The notes under the pieces are model-generated. The model saw only the letters and a list, made by a program, of their open reading frames with translations. It was not told the origin of the DNA and ran no database searches. Made by a program: the position numbers and the translations under genes. This document shows positions 1 to 4,529 of a DNA stretch of 8,235 nucleotides, one piece after another. Position 1 is the first letter of the stretch; each line of letters starts with the position of its first letter. The stretch comes from Syntrophomonas sp. UBA4807 (GTDB lineage: Bacteria; Bacillota; Syntrophomonadia; Syntrophomonadales; Syntrophomonadaceae): contig DHGD01000164.1 of the NCBI GenBank assembly GCA_002402575.1, forward strand, positions 1-8,235, read 5' to 3'.

Positions 1-18
1 GTCACTTCCATCGGTTAA
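1..18 (+). CDS. Possible 3' end of upstream gene, perhaps elongation factor Tu (partial)
   Basis: In frame 1 the window opens with five sense codons reading V-T-S-I-G, followed by a TAA stop at 16-18. Many bacterial EF-Tu proteins end in a GVVT-x-I type sequence, and tuf often lies just upstream of rpmG, secE and nusG. This makes a tuf 3' end plausible. Five residues are far too few for a firm identification, and another gene, or no gene at all, is possible. A hairpin at 46-69 that could end an upstream transcript fits a gene finishing here. Confidence 0.3.
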   Translation, partial: VTSIG

Positions 19-45
19 GCTAGAGCACTATCATAAACGGTGTCA

Positions 46-76
46 GCAGCAGGGGATTTCCCCTGCTGTCATTTCT
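46..76 (+). terminator. Hairpin, probable intrinsic terminator of the upstream gene
   Basis: Bases 46-55 pair with 60-69 (core GCAGGGG with CCCCTGC, ending in a G-U pair), leaving a four-base loop ATTT at 56-59. The stem is GC-rich and would be very stable. The following run, CATTTCT, is only modestly T-rich, so termination efficiency is uncertain. It lies between the putative upstream stop codon and the rpmG promoter, as expected for a terminator separating two transcripts. Confidence 0.5.
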
Positions 77-99
77 ACTCTACCCAGATTCAGGTATCA

Positions 100-128
100 T
101 TGACACTCTGCGCCGGTTGTGATAGAGT
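100..128 (+). promoter_or_regulatory. Sigma-A-type promoter for rpmG-secE-nusG-rplKA
   Basis: A perfect -35 element TTGACA lies at 100-105. After a 17-base spacer comes TAGAGT at 123-128, matching four of six bases of TATAAT. The spacer ends in TGA at 120-122, an extended -10 (TGn) that would offset the imperfect -10. Transcription would start near base 135, giving an untranslated leader of about 34 bases before rpmG. No other convincing promoter was seen before rplJ, so this probably drives the whole 169-2382 gene cluster. Confidence 0.65.
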
Positions 129-168
129 ATTCTAGGATTTTTGTGTACCAGGATGGAGGTGTCAAAGC

Positions 169-318
169 ATGAGAGTCGGTATCACCATGGCCTGCAACGA
201 ATGTAAGCAGCGCAATTATACAACCACCAAGAATAAAAAGAAACACACCGAAAAGGTTGAAGTTAGAAAGTACTGCAGATTCTGCAATACCCATACTATC
301 CACAAGGAAATTAAGTAG
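169..318 (+). CDS. rpmG: 50S ribosomal protein L33 (bL33), zinc-binding form
   Basis: This 49-residue basic protein is the bL33 component of the large ribosomal subunit, located near the E site. Two cysteine pairs, C9-x-x-C12 and C36-x-x-C39, form the zinc ribbon typical of the 'C+' version of L33. The stretch around residues 16-34 (NYTTTKNKK then VEVRKYC) matches the family well. The ATG at 169 is preceded by GGAGGTG (155-161) with 7-base spacing. An inner ATG at 187 (Met7) would leave the protein slightly short and lacks its own ribosome site. It is the first gene of the operon, 17 bases upstream of the preferred secE start. Position before secE-nusG is the usual one in Firmicutes. I saw no tRNA-Trp gene between rpmG and secE, although some relatives have one there. 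Confidence 0.93.
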   Translation: MRVGITMACNECKQRNYTTTKNKKKHTEKVEVRKYCRFCNTHTIHKEIK

Positions 319-335
319 ATCAGGATGTGAAAGTT

Positions 336-578
336 TTGACCAAGAACAACAGTCCTGCCAAAAAGGATGACAATGTCAAAGGCAAATGGGACCAGATAAA
401 AGGTTTCATGGTGGGGGTATGGTATGAACTGAAAAAGGTGCACTGGCCCAATCGCCAGCAGTTGCTGGCTTATACAGGCGTAGTCTTGGTGTCGGTGGCC
501 TTTGTGGCTATACTCATCTGGATATTCGACATGGGCCTGTCATTTGCCCTCAACAAGTTATTTGAAGCCTTTGCTTAA
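336..578 (+). CDS. secE: Protein translocase subunit SecE
   Basis: SecE is the small membrane subunit that clamps SecY in the SecYEG protein-export channel. The 80-residue product is the short, single-span form usual outside Proteobacteria. A lysine-rich cytosolic start is followed by the conserved amphipathic helix ELKKVHWPNRQQLL (about residues 29-42), then one hydrophobic span of about 20 residues. The start is ambiguous. A GTG at 327 (three residues longer) is possible, but the Shine-Dalgarno-like AGGATGTGA at 322-330 overlaps it. The same element sits 5 bases before the TTG at 336, the same arrangement as AGGAGGTGA before the TTG of rplK, so I prefer TTG 336. The stop codon TAA (576-578) overlaps the ribosome site of nusG, suggesting coupled translation. 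Confidence 0.9.
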   Translation: MTKNNSPAKKDDNVKGKWDQIKGFMVGVWYELKKVHWPNRQQLLAYTGVVLVSVAFVAILIWIFDMGLSFALNKLFEAFA

Positions 579-592
579 AGGAGGTAGTTCCC

Positions 593-1189
593 ATGACCGC
601 ACCTAAAGTTGAATCGGTGTTGCCGGAAGAGGTTGGAACTGCCGCTGAAGCAATCCCTGAGACCCGGGGAGAATGGTTCGTGGTCCATACTTATTCCGGT
701 TATGAAAACAAAATCAAAGTGGATCTGGCCAAAAGGGTCGAATCGATGAACATGCAGGATAAGATTTTTGATGTCTTGATCCCTGAGGAGAAAGAGGTCG
801 AGTATAAGGGCGGCAAGCGCAAGGTAACCAGCAAGCGGGTATTCCCCGGATATGTTCTGGTGAATATGATCATGAGCGAGGACTCCTGGTATGTGGTACG
901 CCATACCCCTGGTGTTACGGGATTTGTGGGCAGCGGCAGCAAACCCATTCCTCTGCGCGAAGAAGAGATTAATAAAATCCTGCGCCAGATGGGTCTGATT
1001 GAGAGCAAACCCAAGTTTATCGATATTGAGATCGGTGAGAATATCAGGGTGCGCACCGGGCCCTTCGCCAACTTTGAGGGCGTGGTTAAAGAACTGCTCC
1101 CGGATAGAGGCAAAGTCAGGGTCAATATTTCCATGTTCGGTCGGGAAACCCCTGTCGAACTGGATTATGAACAAATTGAAAAATTATAA
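593..1189 (+). CDS. nusG: Transcription termination/antitermination protein NusG
   Basis: NusG binds the clamp of elongating RNA polymerase, modulates pausing and termination, and can bridge to the ribosome. The 198-residue protein has the NGN domain (about residues 27-130), with W28-F-V-V-H-T-Y-S-G-Y-E-N, the KRVFPGYVLV strand and the WYVVRHTPGVTGFVG segment. A C-terminal KOW domain starts near G148 (GENIRVRTGPFANFEG). The ATG at 593 has a near-perfect AAAGGAGGT at 577-585. Compared with Bacillus NusG, in which the matching Trp is close to the N-terminus, this start adds about 23 residues of acidic, alanine-rich sequence. There is no in-frame ATG nearer the domain and the ribosome site fits this start, so the extension looks real. 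It sits 14 bases after secE and 15 bases before rplK. Confidence 0.96.
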   Translation: MTAPKVESVLPEEVGTAAEAIPETRGEWFVVHTYSGYENKIKVDLAKRVESMNMQDKIFDVLIPEEKEVEYKGGKRKVTSKRVFPGYVLVNMIMSEDSWYVVRHTPGVTGFVGSGSKPIPLREEEINKILRQMGLIESKPKFIDIEIGENIRVRTGPFANFEGVVKELLPDRGKVRVNISMFGRETPVELDYEQIEKL

Positions 1190-1204
1190 GGAGGAGGTGA
1201 AAAG

Positions 1205-1630
1205 TTGGCTAAAAAGGTAATTGGCAAGGTATCATTACAGATCAACGCCGGGAAAGCCACCCCTGCGCCGCCGGTCGGGCCTGCATTGGGACAGTACGGT
1301 GTGAATATCATGGGGTTTTGCAAGGACTACAACGCCAGGACTGCTGATAAAACCGGTTATATTATACCGGTGGAAATCACTGTCTTTGATGACCGCTCCT
1401 TTACCTTCGTATTGAAGTCCCCGCCGGCCTCAGACCTGTTAAAGAAGGCCGCCAGCGTTGACAAAGGCTCCGGCGAGCCCAACAAAAAGAAGGTTGGCAA
1501 AGTGACCCGGGCCAAAATTATTGAGATCGCCGAAACCAAGAAGGACGATTTGAATGCCGCCGATTTGGACGCAGCCATACGCATGATCGAGGGTACCGCG
1601 CGCAGTATGGGATTGGAAGTAGTCGATTAA
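1205..1630 (+). CDS. rplK: 50S ribosomal protein L11 (uL11)
   Basis: L11 forms the base of the GTPase-associated centre on 23S rRNA, where elongation factors and RelA act and where thiostrepton binds. The 141-residue length is normal for the family. The N-terminal domain carries the hallmark APPVGPALGQYGVNIMGFCK segment. Pro22 and Pro26, whose change gives thiostrepton-class resistance in other bacteria, are both present. The C-terminal RNA-binding domain includes the flexible GSGEPNKKKVG loop (about residues 89-99). The start is TTG at 1205, only 4 bases after a perfect AGGAGGTGA (1192-1200); no in-frame ATG is nearby and the product begins MAKKV as in homologues. The gene is 15 bases downstream of nusG and 50 bases upstream of rplA. 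Confidence 0.97.
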   Translation: MAKKVIGKVSLQINAGKATPAPPVGPALGQYGVNIMGFCKDYNARTADKTGYIIPVEITVFDDRSFTFVLKSPPASDLLKKAASVDKGSGEPNKKKVGKVTRAKIIEIAETKKDDLNAADLDAAIRMIEGTARSMGLEVVD

Positions 1631-1636
1631 TAACAA

Positions 1637-1673
1637 TGTGGGAGGATTAAATCCGCACTAACCACAAGGAGGT
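1637..1673 (+). promoter_or_regulatory. Probable L1-binding autoregulatory RNA element before rplA
   Basis: The 50-base gap between rplK and rplA can fold into a two-helix structure. The outer helix is TGTGG (1637-1641) with CCACA (1662-1666). The inner helix is GGAT (1644-1647) with ATCC (1651-1654), capped by TAA. The helices are separated by an asymmetric loop with GA (1642-1643) on one side and GCACTAA (1655-1661) on the other. This matches the L1-binding site of 23S rRNA as I remember it: a GGTGG-GA-GGC strand against a GCC-GA-rich strand closed by CCACC. Known L1 autoregulatory mRNA sites mimic that site. The end of the outer helix touches the rplA Shine-Dalgarno AAGGAGGT (1666-1673), so L1 binding could block its own translation. 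The fold was worked out by eye. The GGGAGGA here is not a working ribosome site, since no suitable start codon follows it. Confidence 0.65.
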
Positions 1674-1680
1674 ATTCAAA

Positions 1681-2382
1681 GTGAAAAAAGGCAAATCCTA
1701 CCAGGACTCAGCCCGACAGATTGATAAAACGCAATTATATGAGCCGGCCCAGGCTTTGCAGATAGTAAAAGACATTGCCAAGGCCAAGTTCGATGAGACG
1801 GTGGAAGTACACATTAAATTAGGGGTAGACCCCCGCCACGCTGACCAGCAGGTCAGGGGCACCGTAAGTTTGCCGCACGGAACCGGAAAAACCCGCAAAG
1901 TGCTGGTATTCGCCAAAGGTGATAAAGTTAAGGAAGCAGAAAATGCCGGGGCTGACTTTGTCGGCGCTGAAGACCTAGCCGAAAAGATTCAGGGCGGCTG
2001 GTTCGAATTTGATGTTGCCGTGGCTACTCCCGACATGATGGCGGTAGTGGGCAAATTAGGCAAGATATTAGGCCCGCGCGGTCTGATGCCCAACCCCAAA
2101 TCAGGCACGGTAACCTTCGATATTGACCGCACCATCAAAGAACTCAAAGCAGGACGCATCGAATACCGGGTGGACAAAACTTCCATCATTCATGCTCCTA
2201 TCGGCAGAGTATCTTTCGATGTTGAAAAGCTGCAGGATAATCTCACGGTATTTACCGAAGCCTTGATAAAAGCCCGTCCGGCAGCAGCCAAGGGTCAGTA
2301 TATGCGTTCGGTTACGGTATGCTCGACCATGGGCCCGGGCGTTAAGATTAATCCGCTAGTATTGGCTGCTATAAGCAAATAG
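1681..2382 (+). CDS. rplA: 50S ribosomal protein L1 (uL1)
   Basis: L1 binds the mobile L1 stalk of 23S rRNA near the E site and helps release deacylated tRNA. In many bacteria it also represses its own mRNA. The 233-residue product is the standard length. Diagnostic segments are KILGPRGLMPNPKSGTVT in the middle domain (about residues 127-144) and the RNA-contacting S-T-M-G-P-G motif near residues 215-220. The start is GTG at 1681, preceded by AAGGAGGT (1666-1673) with 7-base spacing; the product begins MKKGKSY as expected. The upstream gap carries a likely L1-binding RNA mimic. It is the last gene of the first translational block, followed by the 177-base rplJ leader. Confidence 0.97.
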   Translation: MKKGKSYQDSARQIDKTQLYEPAQALQIVKDIAKAKFDETVEVHIKLGVDPRHADQQVRGTVSLPHGTGKTRKVLVFAKGDKVKEAENAGADFVGAEDLAEKIQGGWFEFDVAVATPDMMAVVGKLGKILGPRGLMPNPKSGTVTFDIDRTIKELKAGRIEYRVDKTSIIHAPIGRVSFDVEKLQDNLTVFTEALIKARPAAAKGQYMRSVTVCSTMGPGVKINPLVLAAISK

Positions 2383-2410
2383 CAAAAGCATAAAAACTGC
2401 AAATCAAAAC

Positions 2411-2523
2411 TGTAGACAGCCGGTGGGAAACCTTAAAGAACGAAGTTCGCCAGCCGAGGTTATGATCGAATAGATTGTCAACGACTATTGGATAACCTCT
2501 GCACAGGCTGCAGAGGTTTTTGG
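2411..2523 (+). ncRNA. L10 leader: ribosomal protein L10(L12)4 attenuator before rplJ
   Basis: The 177-base gap between rplA and rplJ contains the conserved L10-leader sequence: TAGACAGCCGG (2413-2423) and CCAGCCGAGGT (2450-2460), separated by a small GAAC/GTTC hairpin (2438-2448). In Bacillus subtilis the L10(L12)4 complex binds such a leader and promotes early termination of rplJL. The required switch is visible here. GAGGTTAT (2456-2463) can pair with ATAACCTC (2492-2499) to form an antiterminator, which would disrupt the terminator at 2494-2518. Protein binding to the upstream stem ending at about 2455 would compete with the antiterminator. The mechanism is inferred from the family; the pairings are read directly from the sequence. 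Confidence 0.85.
2456..2499 (+). promoter_or_regulatory. Antiterminator hairpin of the L10 leader
   Basis: GAGGTTAT (2456-2463) is exactly complementary to ATAACCTC (2492-2499), an uninterrupted 8-base-pair stem. A second inner helix, AATAG (2469-2473) with CTATT (2485-2489), stacks above a small internal loop. The 3' arm uses the first six bases of the terminator's left arm, so the two structures cannot coexist. This helix would let RNA polymerase continue into rplJ when free L10(L12)4 is scarce. Confidence 0.75.
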
Positions 2524-2525
2524 TT
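2494..2525 (+). terminator. Conditional intrinsic terminator in the rplJ leader
   Basis: AACCTCTGCA (2494-2503) pairs perfectly with TGCAGAGGTT (2509-2518) around a five-base loop CAGGC. The run T2517-T2521 is followed by GGTTT, giving an intrinsic terminator with a slightly interrupted U-tract. It lies about 35 bases before the rplJ start codon and overlaps the antiterminator, as expected for attenuation and not for end-of-operon termination. Confidence 0.82.
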
Positions 2526-2559
2526 TGTAGCCCAAACGACTAAAAGGGGGTGAAGTATA

Positions 2560-3084
2560 GTGCCAAAACTAGAAGAGAAACAAAAAGTGGTTGAAAAGCT
2601 GCAAGAGAGGATCGATAAAGCCGGGCTGATCATTTTCACCGACTATCGCGGCCTGAATGTTGAAGAAATGACCACATTGAGGAATCGGCTGCGCATTCCC
2701 GGGGTCGAATACAAGGTGGTTAAAAACACCATGATGGAATTTGCGCTGCGCAACTGCGGTTATAAGGAAATCGTCGATCAGATTGACGGCCCCAATGCGG
2801 TTTTGTTCAGTGACGATGACCTGGTGACGCCCGCCAAGACCATTTACGAGTTTATCAAGGAACGCAAGAAACTCGAGGTCAAGGTAGGCATCGTGCAGGG
2901 CAGGGTGGTGGTATCCGAGCGCATCAAGGCCTTAGCCGACCTGCCGCCCAAAGAAGTATTGCTGGCCCAGGTATTGGGAACCATGCAGGCTCCTATCACC
3001 AGCCTGGTTTATGTGCTTAACGCCAATATAACTGGATTAGCCAGGGCTATTGACCAGATTCGCGAACAGAAAGCAGCCGGCTAG
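2560..3084 (+). CDS. rplJ: 50S ribosomal protein L10 (uL10)
   Basis: L10 anchors L7/L12 dimers to the ribosomal stalk base and, with L12, is the feedback regulator of this operon in relatives. The 174-residue product is of normal length. The N-terminal rRNA-binding domain contains IIFTDYRGLNVEEMTTLRNRLR (about residues 24-45) and KVVKNTMMEFAL. The C-terminal helix (about residues 133-174) carries the L12-docking sites. The start is GTG at 2560 behind AAAGGGGGTGA (2543-2553), giving a normal MPKLEEK N-terminus. An attenuator leader lies directly upstream. rplL follows after 48 bases, so the two are co-transcribed. Confidence 0.96.
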   Translation: MPKLEEKQKVVEKLQERIDKAGLIIFTDYRGLNVEEMTTLRNRLRIPGVEYKVVKNTMMEFALRNCGYKEIVDQIDGPNAVLFSDDDLVTPAKTIYEFIKERKKLEVKVGIVQGRVVVSERIKALADLPPKEVLLAQVLGTMQAPITSLVYVLNANITGLARAIDQIREQKAAG

Positions 3085-3132
3085 GCCGTCTATATATCCT
3101 AATAAAAATGAAATAACAGGAGGTTTATCTAC

Positions 3133-3504
3133 ATGAGTAAAGTACAGGAAGTTATCGATATCGTTAAAGGTCTCACCGTTCTGGAACTGTCTGAGCTGGT
3201 CAAAGCGCTGGAAGAAGAATTTGGCGTAAGCGCCGCCGCCCCCATGGCTGTTGCCGCTGCACCCGCTGCCGCAGCCGAGCCTGAAGAAGAACAGACCGAG
3301 TTCGATGTCATCCTGACCTCTTCCGGTGAGAAGAAGGTCAATGTCATCAAGGTGGTCCGCGAACTGACCAGCCTGGGACTCAAAGAGGCCAAGGACCTGG
3401 TTGACGGCGCCCCCAATCCCATTAAAGAAAAAGTCACCAAACAGGAAGCCGCTGACATCAAGGCCAAGATCGAAGAAGCTGGCGGGTCAGTGGAAATAAA
3501 ATAG
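3133..3504 (+). CDS. rplL: 50S ribosomal protein L7/L12 (bL12)
   Basis: L7/L12 forms the flexible stalk that recruits and stimulates translational GTPases; it is present in several copies per ribosome. The 123-residue product shows the classic layout. A helical N-terminal dimerisation domain (about residues 1-32) is followed by an alanine/proline-rich hinge (about 33-50) and a globular C-terminal domain (about 55-123) with the EKKVNVIKVVRELTSLGLKEAK surface that contacts elongation factors. The ATG at 3133 follows AGGAGGT (3118-3124) with 8-base spacing. The gene ends 12 bases before a strong intrinsic terminator, so the rplJL transcript probably stops here and does not run into rpoB. Confidence 0.97.
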   Translation: MSKVQEVIDIVKGLTVLELSELVKALEEEFGVSAAAPMAVAAAPAAAAEPEEEQTEFDVILTSSGEKKVNVIKVVRELTSLGLKEAKDLVDGAPNPIKEKVTKQEAADIKAKIEEAGGSVEIK

Positions 3505-3516
3505 TCTCAGCAGATT

Positions 3517-3549
3517 AAAAGGTGCTGCTTTAAGGGCAGCACCTTTTTT
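3517..3549 (+). terminator. Strong intrinsic terminator after rplL
   Basis: GGTGCTGC (3521-3528) pairs with GCAGCACC (3536-3543) around a seven-base loop. AAAA (3517-3520) extends the pairing into the T-run. Six consecutive T residues (3544-3549) follow the stem. This is a textbook intrinsic terminator. No competing antiterminator was seen, unlike in the rplJ leader, so it appears to be a true end of the rplJL unit. Confidence 0.9.
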
Positions 3550-3551
3550 AA

Positions 3552-3580
3552 TTGCCAGATTCGTAATAAGATTATATTAT
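3552..3580 (+). promoter_or_regulatory. Sigma-A-type promoter for the downstream membrane-protein gene
   Basis: TTGCCA (3552-3557) matches five of six -35 consensus bases. After exactly 17 bases comes TATTAT (3575-3580), matching five of six -10 bases. It lies immediately after the rplL terminator, and transcription would begin near 3587, leaving a leader of about 70 bases before the next gene. The promoter indicates that the membrane-protein gene is its own transcription unit, perhaps reading on into rpoB. Confidence 0.62.
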
Positions 3581-3656
3581 CAGTGCCTGGGCTGTAAAAT
3601 TAAAGAAGGTATAAGGTGAAAAGGTTTAATAAGCGGGGATAGGGGGATGATTTTAC

Positions 3657-4361
3657 ATGAGGTCTTATGTGGTTTTTCTGGTCCTGGTGTTTCTCTGGGT
3701 CTGCCCTGCACAGGTATTAGCTGCTGACTTCGAATGGACCCTGAACTGGCAAAACGGGCAGCTGCTTACCGAAACGGTGGTCAGTAGCGACCCGGATCTC
3801 GTCAGCCCGGAAGGCGGCTGGGAAAAGACCGCACCCAATACCTTTAGCCGTCAGACCGAGGGATGGGCAGCTTACAATCAACTCTCTGACAAGCTTCCCA
3901 TTGTGGCCAAAACCAAGGACTATCTGGCCGTTAAGGTCACTAAAATCACCCTGGATTCAGCCGCCTATCAGGAAGGCACTACCTTTTATGAACTGACCCG
4001 GGACGGCTCGGGACAGATTAAAATTGAAGTACCGGGGCTGATAATGAAGGCCCAACCGGCGATCAAATCACAATGGTCGCAGGGCTTTACGGCCACCTGG
4101 AATACTGGCCCGCAGGCCCAGAGCGAAGAATACCGCTTCGATATGATTGCTATCACTATCGAGATCCTGCCCTCAATCATCAGTTTGCTGGTGATAGGCT
4201 GGGGCATTATCTGGATGGTCTACCGGCGTCAGGTTAAACGGATGGAGCGGCTAATTGATGCGCGCTATTCACTGGATAAGGTGGTGCCTGTAGAGATTCC
4301 CAATATGGAGCAAATCGAAGCAGCCCCATCCGATAATGATGAAAAAACAAAAAATATATAG
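3657..4361 (+). CDS. Uncharacterised signal-peptide protein with one C-terminal membrane anchor
   Basis: I do not recognise this 234-residue protein. It opens with a signal peptide: MRS, a hydrophobic core at residues 4-16, and a likely cleavage site after A22 in V-L-A. Residues 24-160 form a polar, probably beta-rich outer domain with many Trp and Thr residues (for example WTLNWQNGQL and WAAYNQLSDKLP). A membrane span lies at about 164-189 and includes E169 and P172. The positively charged RRQVKR follows, then an acidic, lysine-ended cytosolic tail of about 45 residues. The predicted topology is N-terminus outside, tail inside. There is no lipobox and no catalytic motif that I can see. The ATG at 3657 follows AGGGGG (3641-3646). 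Its own promoter and terminators suggest independent expression. Base composition resembles its neighbours, so recent transfer is not indicated. Function cannot be given. Confidence 0.85.
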   Translation: MRSYVVFLVLVFLWVCPAQVLAADFEWTLNWQNGQLLTETVVSSDPDLVSPEGGWEKTAPNTFSRQTEGWAAYNQLSDKLPIVAKTKDYLAVKVTKITLDSAAYQEGTTFYELTRDGSGQIKIEVPGLIMKAQPAIKSQWSQGFTATWNTGPQAQSEEYRFDMIAITIEILPSIISLLVIGWGIIWMVYRRQVKRMERLIDARYSLDKVVPVEIPNMEQIEAAPSDNDEKTKNI

Positions 4362-4368
4362 AAATAGC

Positions 4369-4397
4369 TTGACCGCCAGTATTACATATGATAACAT
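4369..4397 (+). promoter_or_regulatory. Probable sigma-A-type promoter for rpoBC
   Basis: TTGACC (4369-4374) matches five of six -35 bases. A 17-base spacer ends in TGA (4389-4391), an extended -10, followed by TAACAT (4392-4397), which matches four of six. The architecture copies the rpmG promoter at 100-128. Transcription would start near 4404, just before a hairpin at 4406-4429. A second candidate, extended -10 TGGTATAAA (4434-4442), lies downstream but has no good -35. Confidence 0.52.
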
Positions 4398-4405
4398 TAG
4401 TAATT

Positions 4406-4429
4406 GCCATTTAGTATAAACTAAGTGGC
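4406..4429 (+). repeat. Inverted repeat at the start of the rpoB leader
   Basis: GCCATTTAG (4406-4414) pairs with CTAAGTGGC (4421-4429), nine base pairs including one G-U, around the loop TATAAA. If the promoter at 4369-4397 is used, this hairpin would form at the extreme 5' end of the rpoBC mRNA, where such structures can protect against decay. It could instead be a DNA operator. Its function is inference. Confidence 0.55.
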
Positions 4430-4461
4430 TTTATGGTATAAATGCTGGGGTAGTTACGAAT

Positions 4462-4496
4462 AAAGCGAGGTTTTAAATTAGGCCTTGCTTTTCACT
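4462..4496 (+). promoter_or_regulatory. Second hairpin in the rpoB leader, possible attenuator
   Basis: AAAGCGAGG (4462-4470) pairs with CCTTGCTTT (4483-4491), nine base pairs with one G-U, around a twelve-base loop. The right arm runs into CTTTTCACTCTTTT, a pyrimidine-rich stretch that could act as a weak U-tract. It ends about 20 bases before the rpoB ribosome site. This might reduce or regulate readthrough into rpoB. The long loop and interrupted T-run make a strong terminator unlikely. Confidence 0.4.
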
Positions 4497-4529
4497 CTTT
4501 TCGGATTAAAAAAAAGGGGTGAACACTTG

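Noticed and set aside
1..168. A tRNA gene near the left edge, as found beside rpmG or secE in some relatives
   Set aside because: No cloverleaf with a T-arm GTTC-type loop and matching acceptor stem could be found in 1-168 or between rpmG and secE.
575..1174. A 199-codon open frame on the minus strand opposite nusG
   Set aside because: It lies wholly antisense to a clear nusG gene, has no plausible ribosome site or promoter that I could see, and its product resembles no family; it is a codon-bias shadow.
1638..1650. GGGAGGA in the rplK-rplA gap as a ribosome site for a tiny gene
   Set aside because: No suitable start codon follows at a workable distance, and the sequence is better explained as one strand of an L1-binding RNA element.
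2362..2396. Possible promoter at the end of rplA (TTGGCT with TAAAAA) for rplJ
   Set aside because: The -35 is weak and the spacer is 23 bases, too long for a sigma-A-type promoter. A separate rplJ promoter may exist but I cannot point to it.
3129..3467. Minus-strand open frame of 112 codons opposite rplL
   Set aside because: It mirrors the alanine-rich rplL coding sequence, which is read as an Ala/Gly-rich frame on the other strand; no independent support.
4485..4529. Upstream extension of rpoB to a TTG at 4485
   Set aside because: The added residues are unlike any RpoB N-terminus, a good ribosome site lies inside the stretch at 4514-4522, and homologues begin at the MARVEQYG sequence encoded from 4530.
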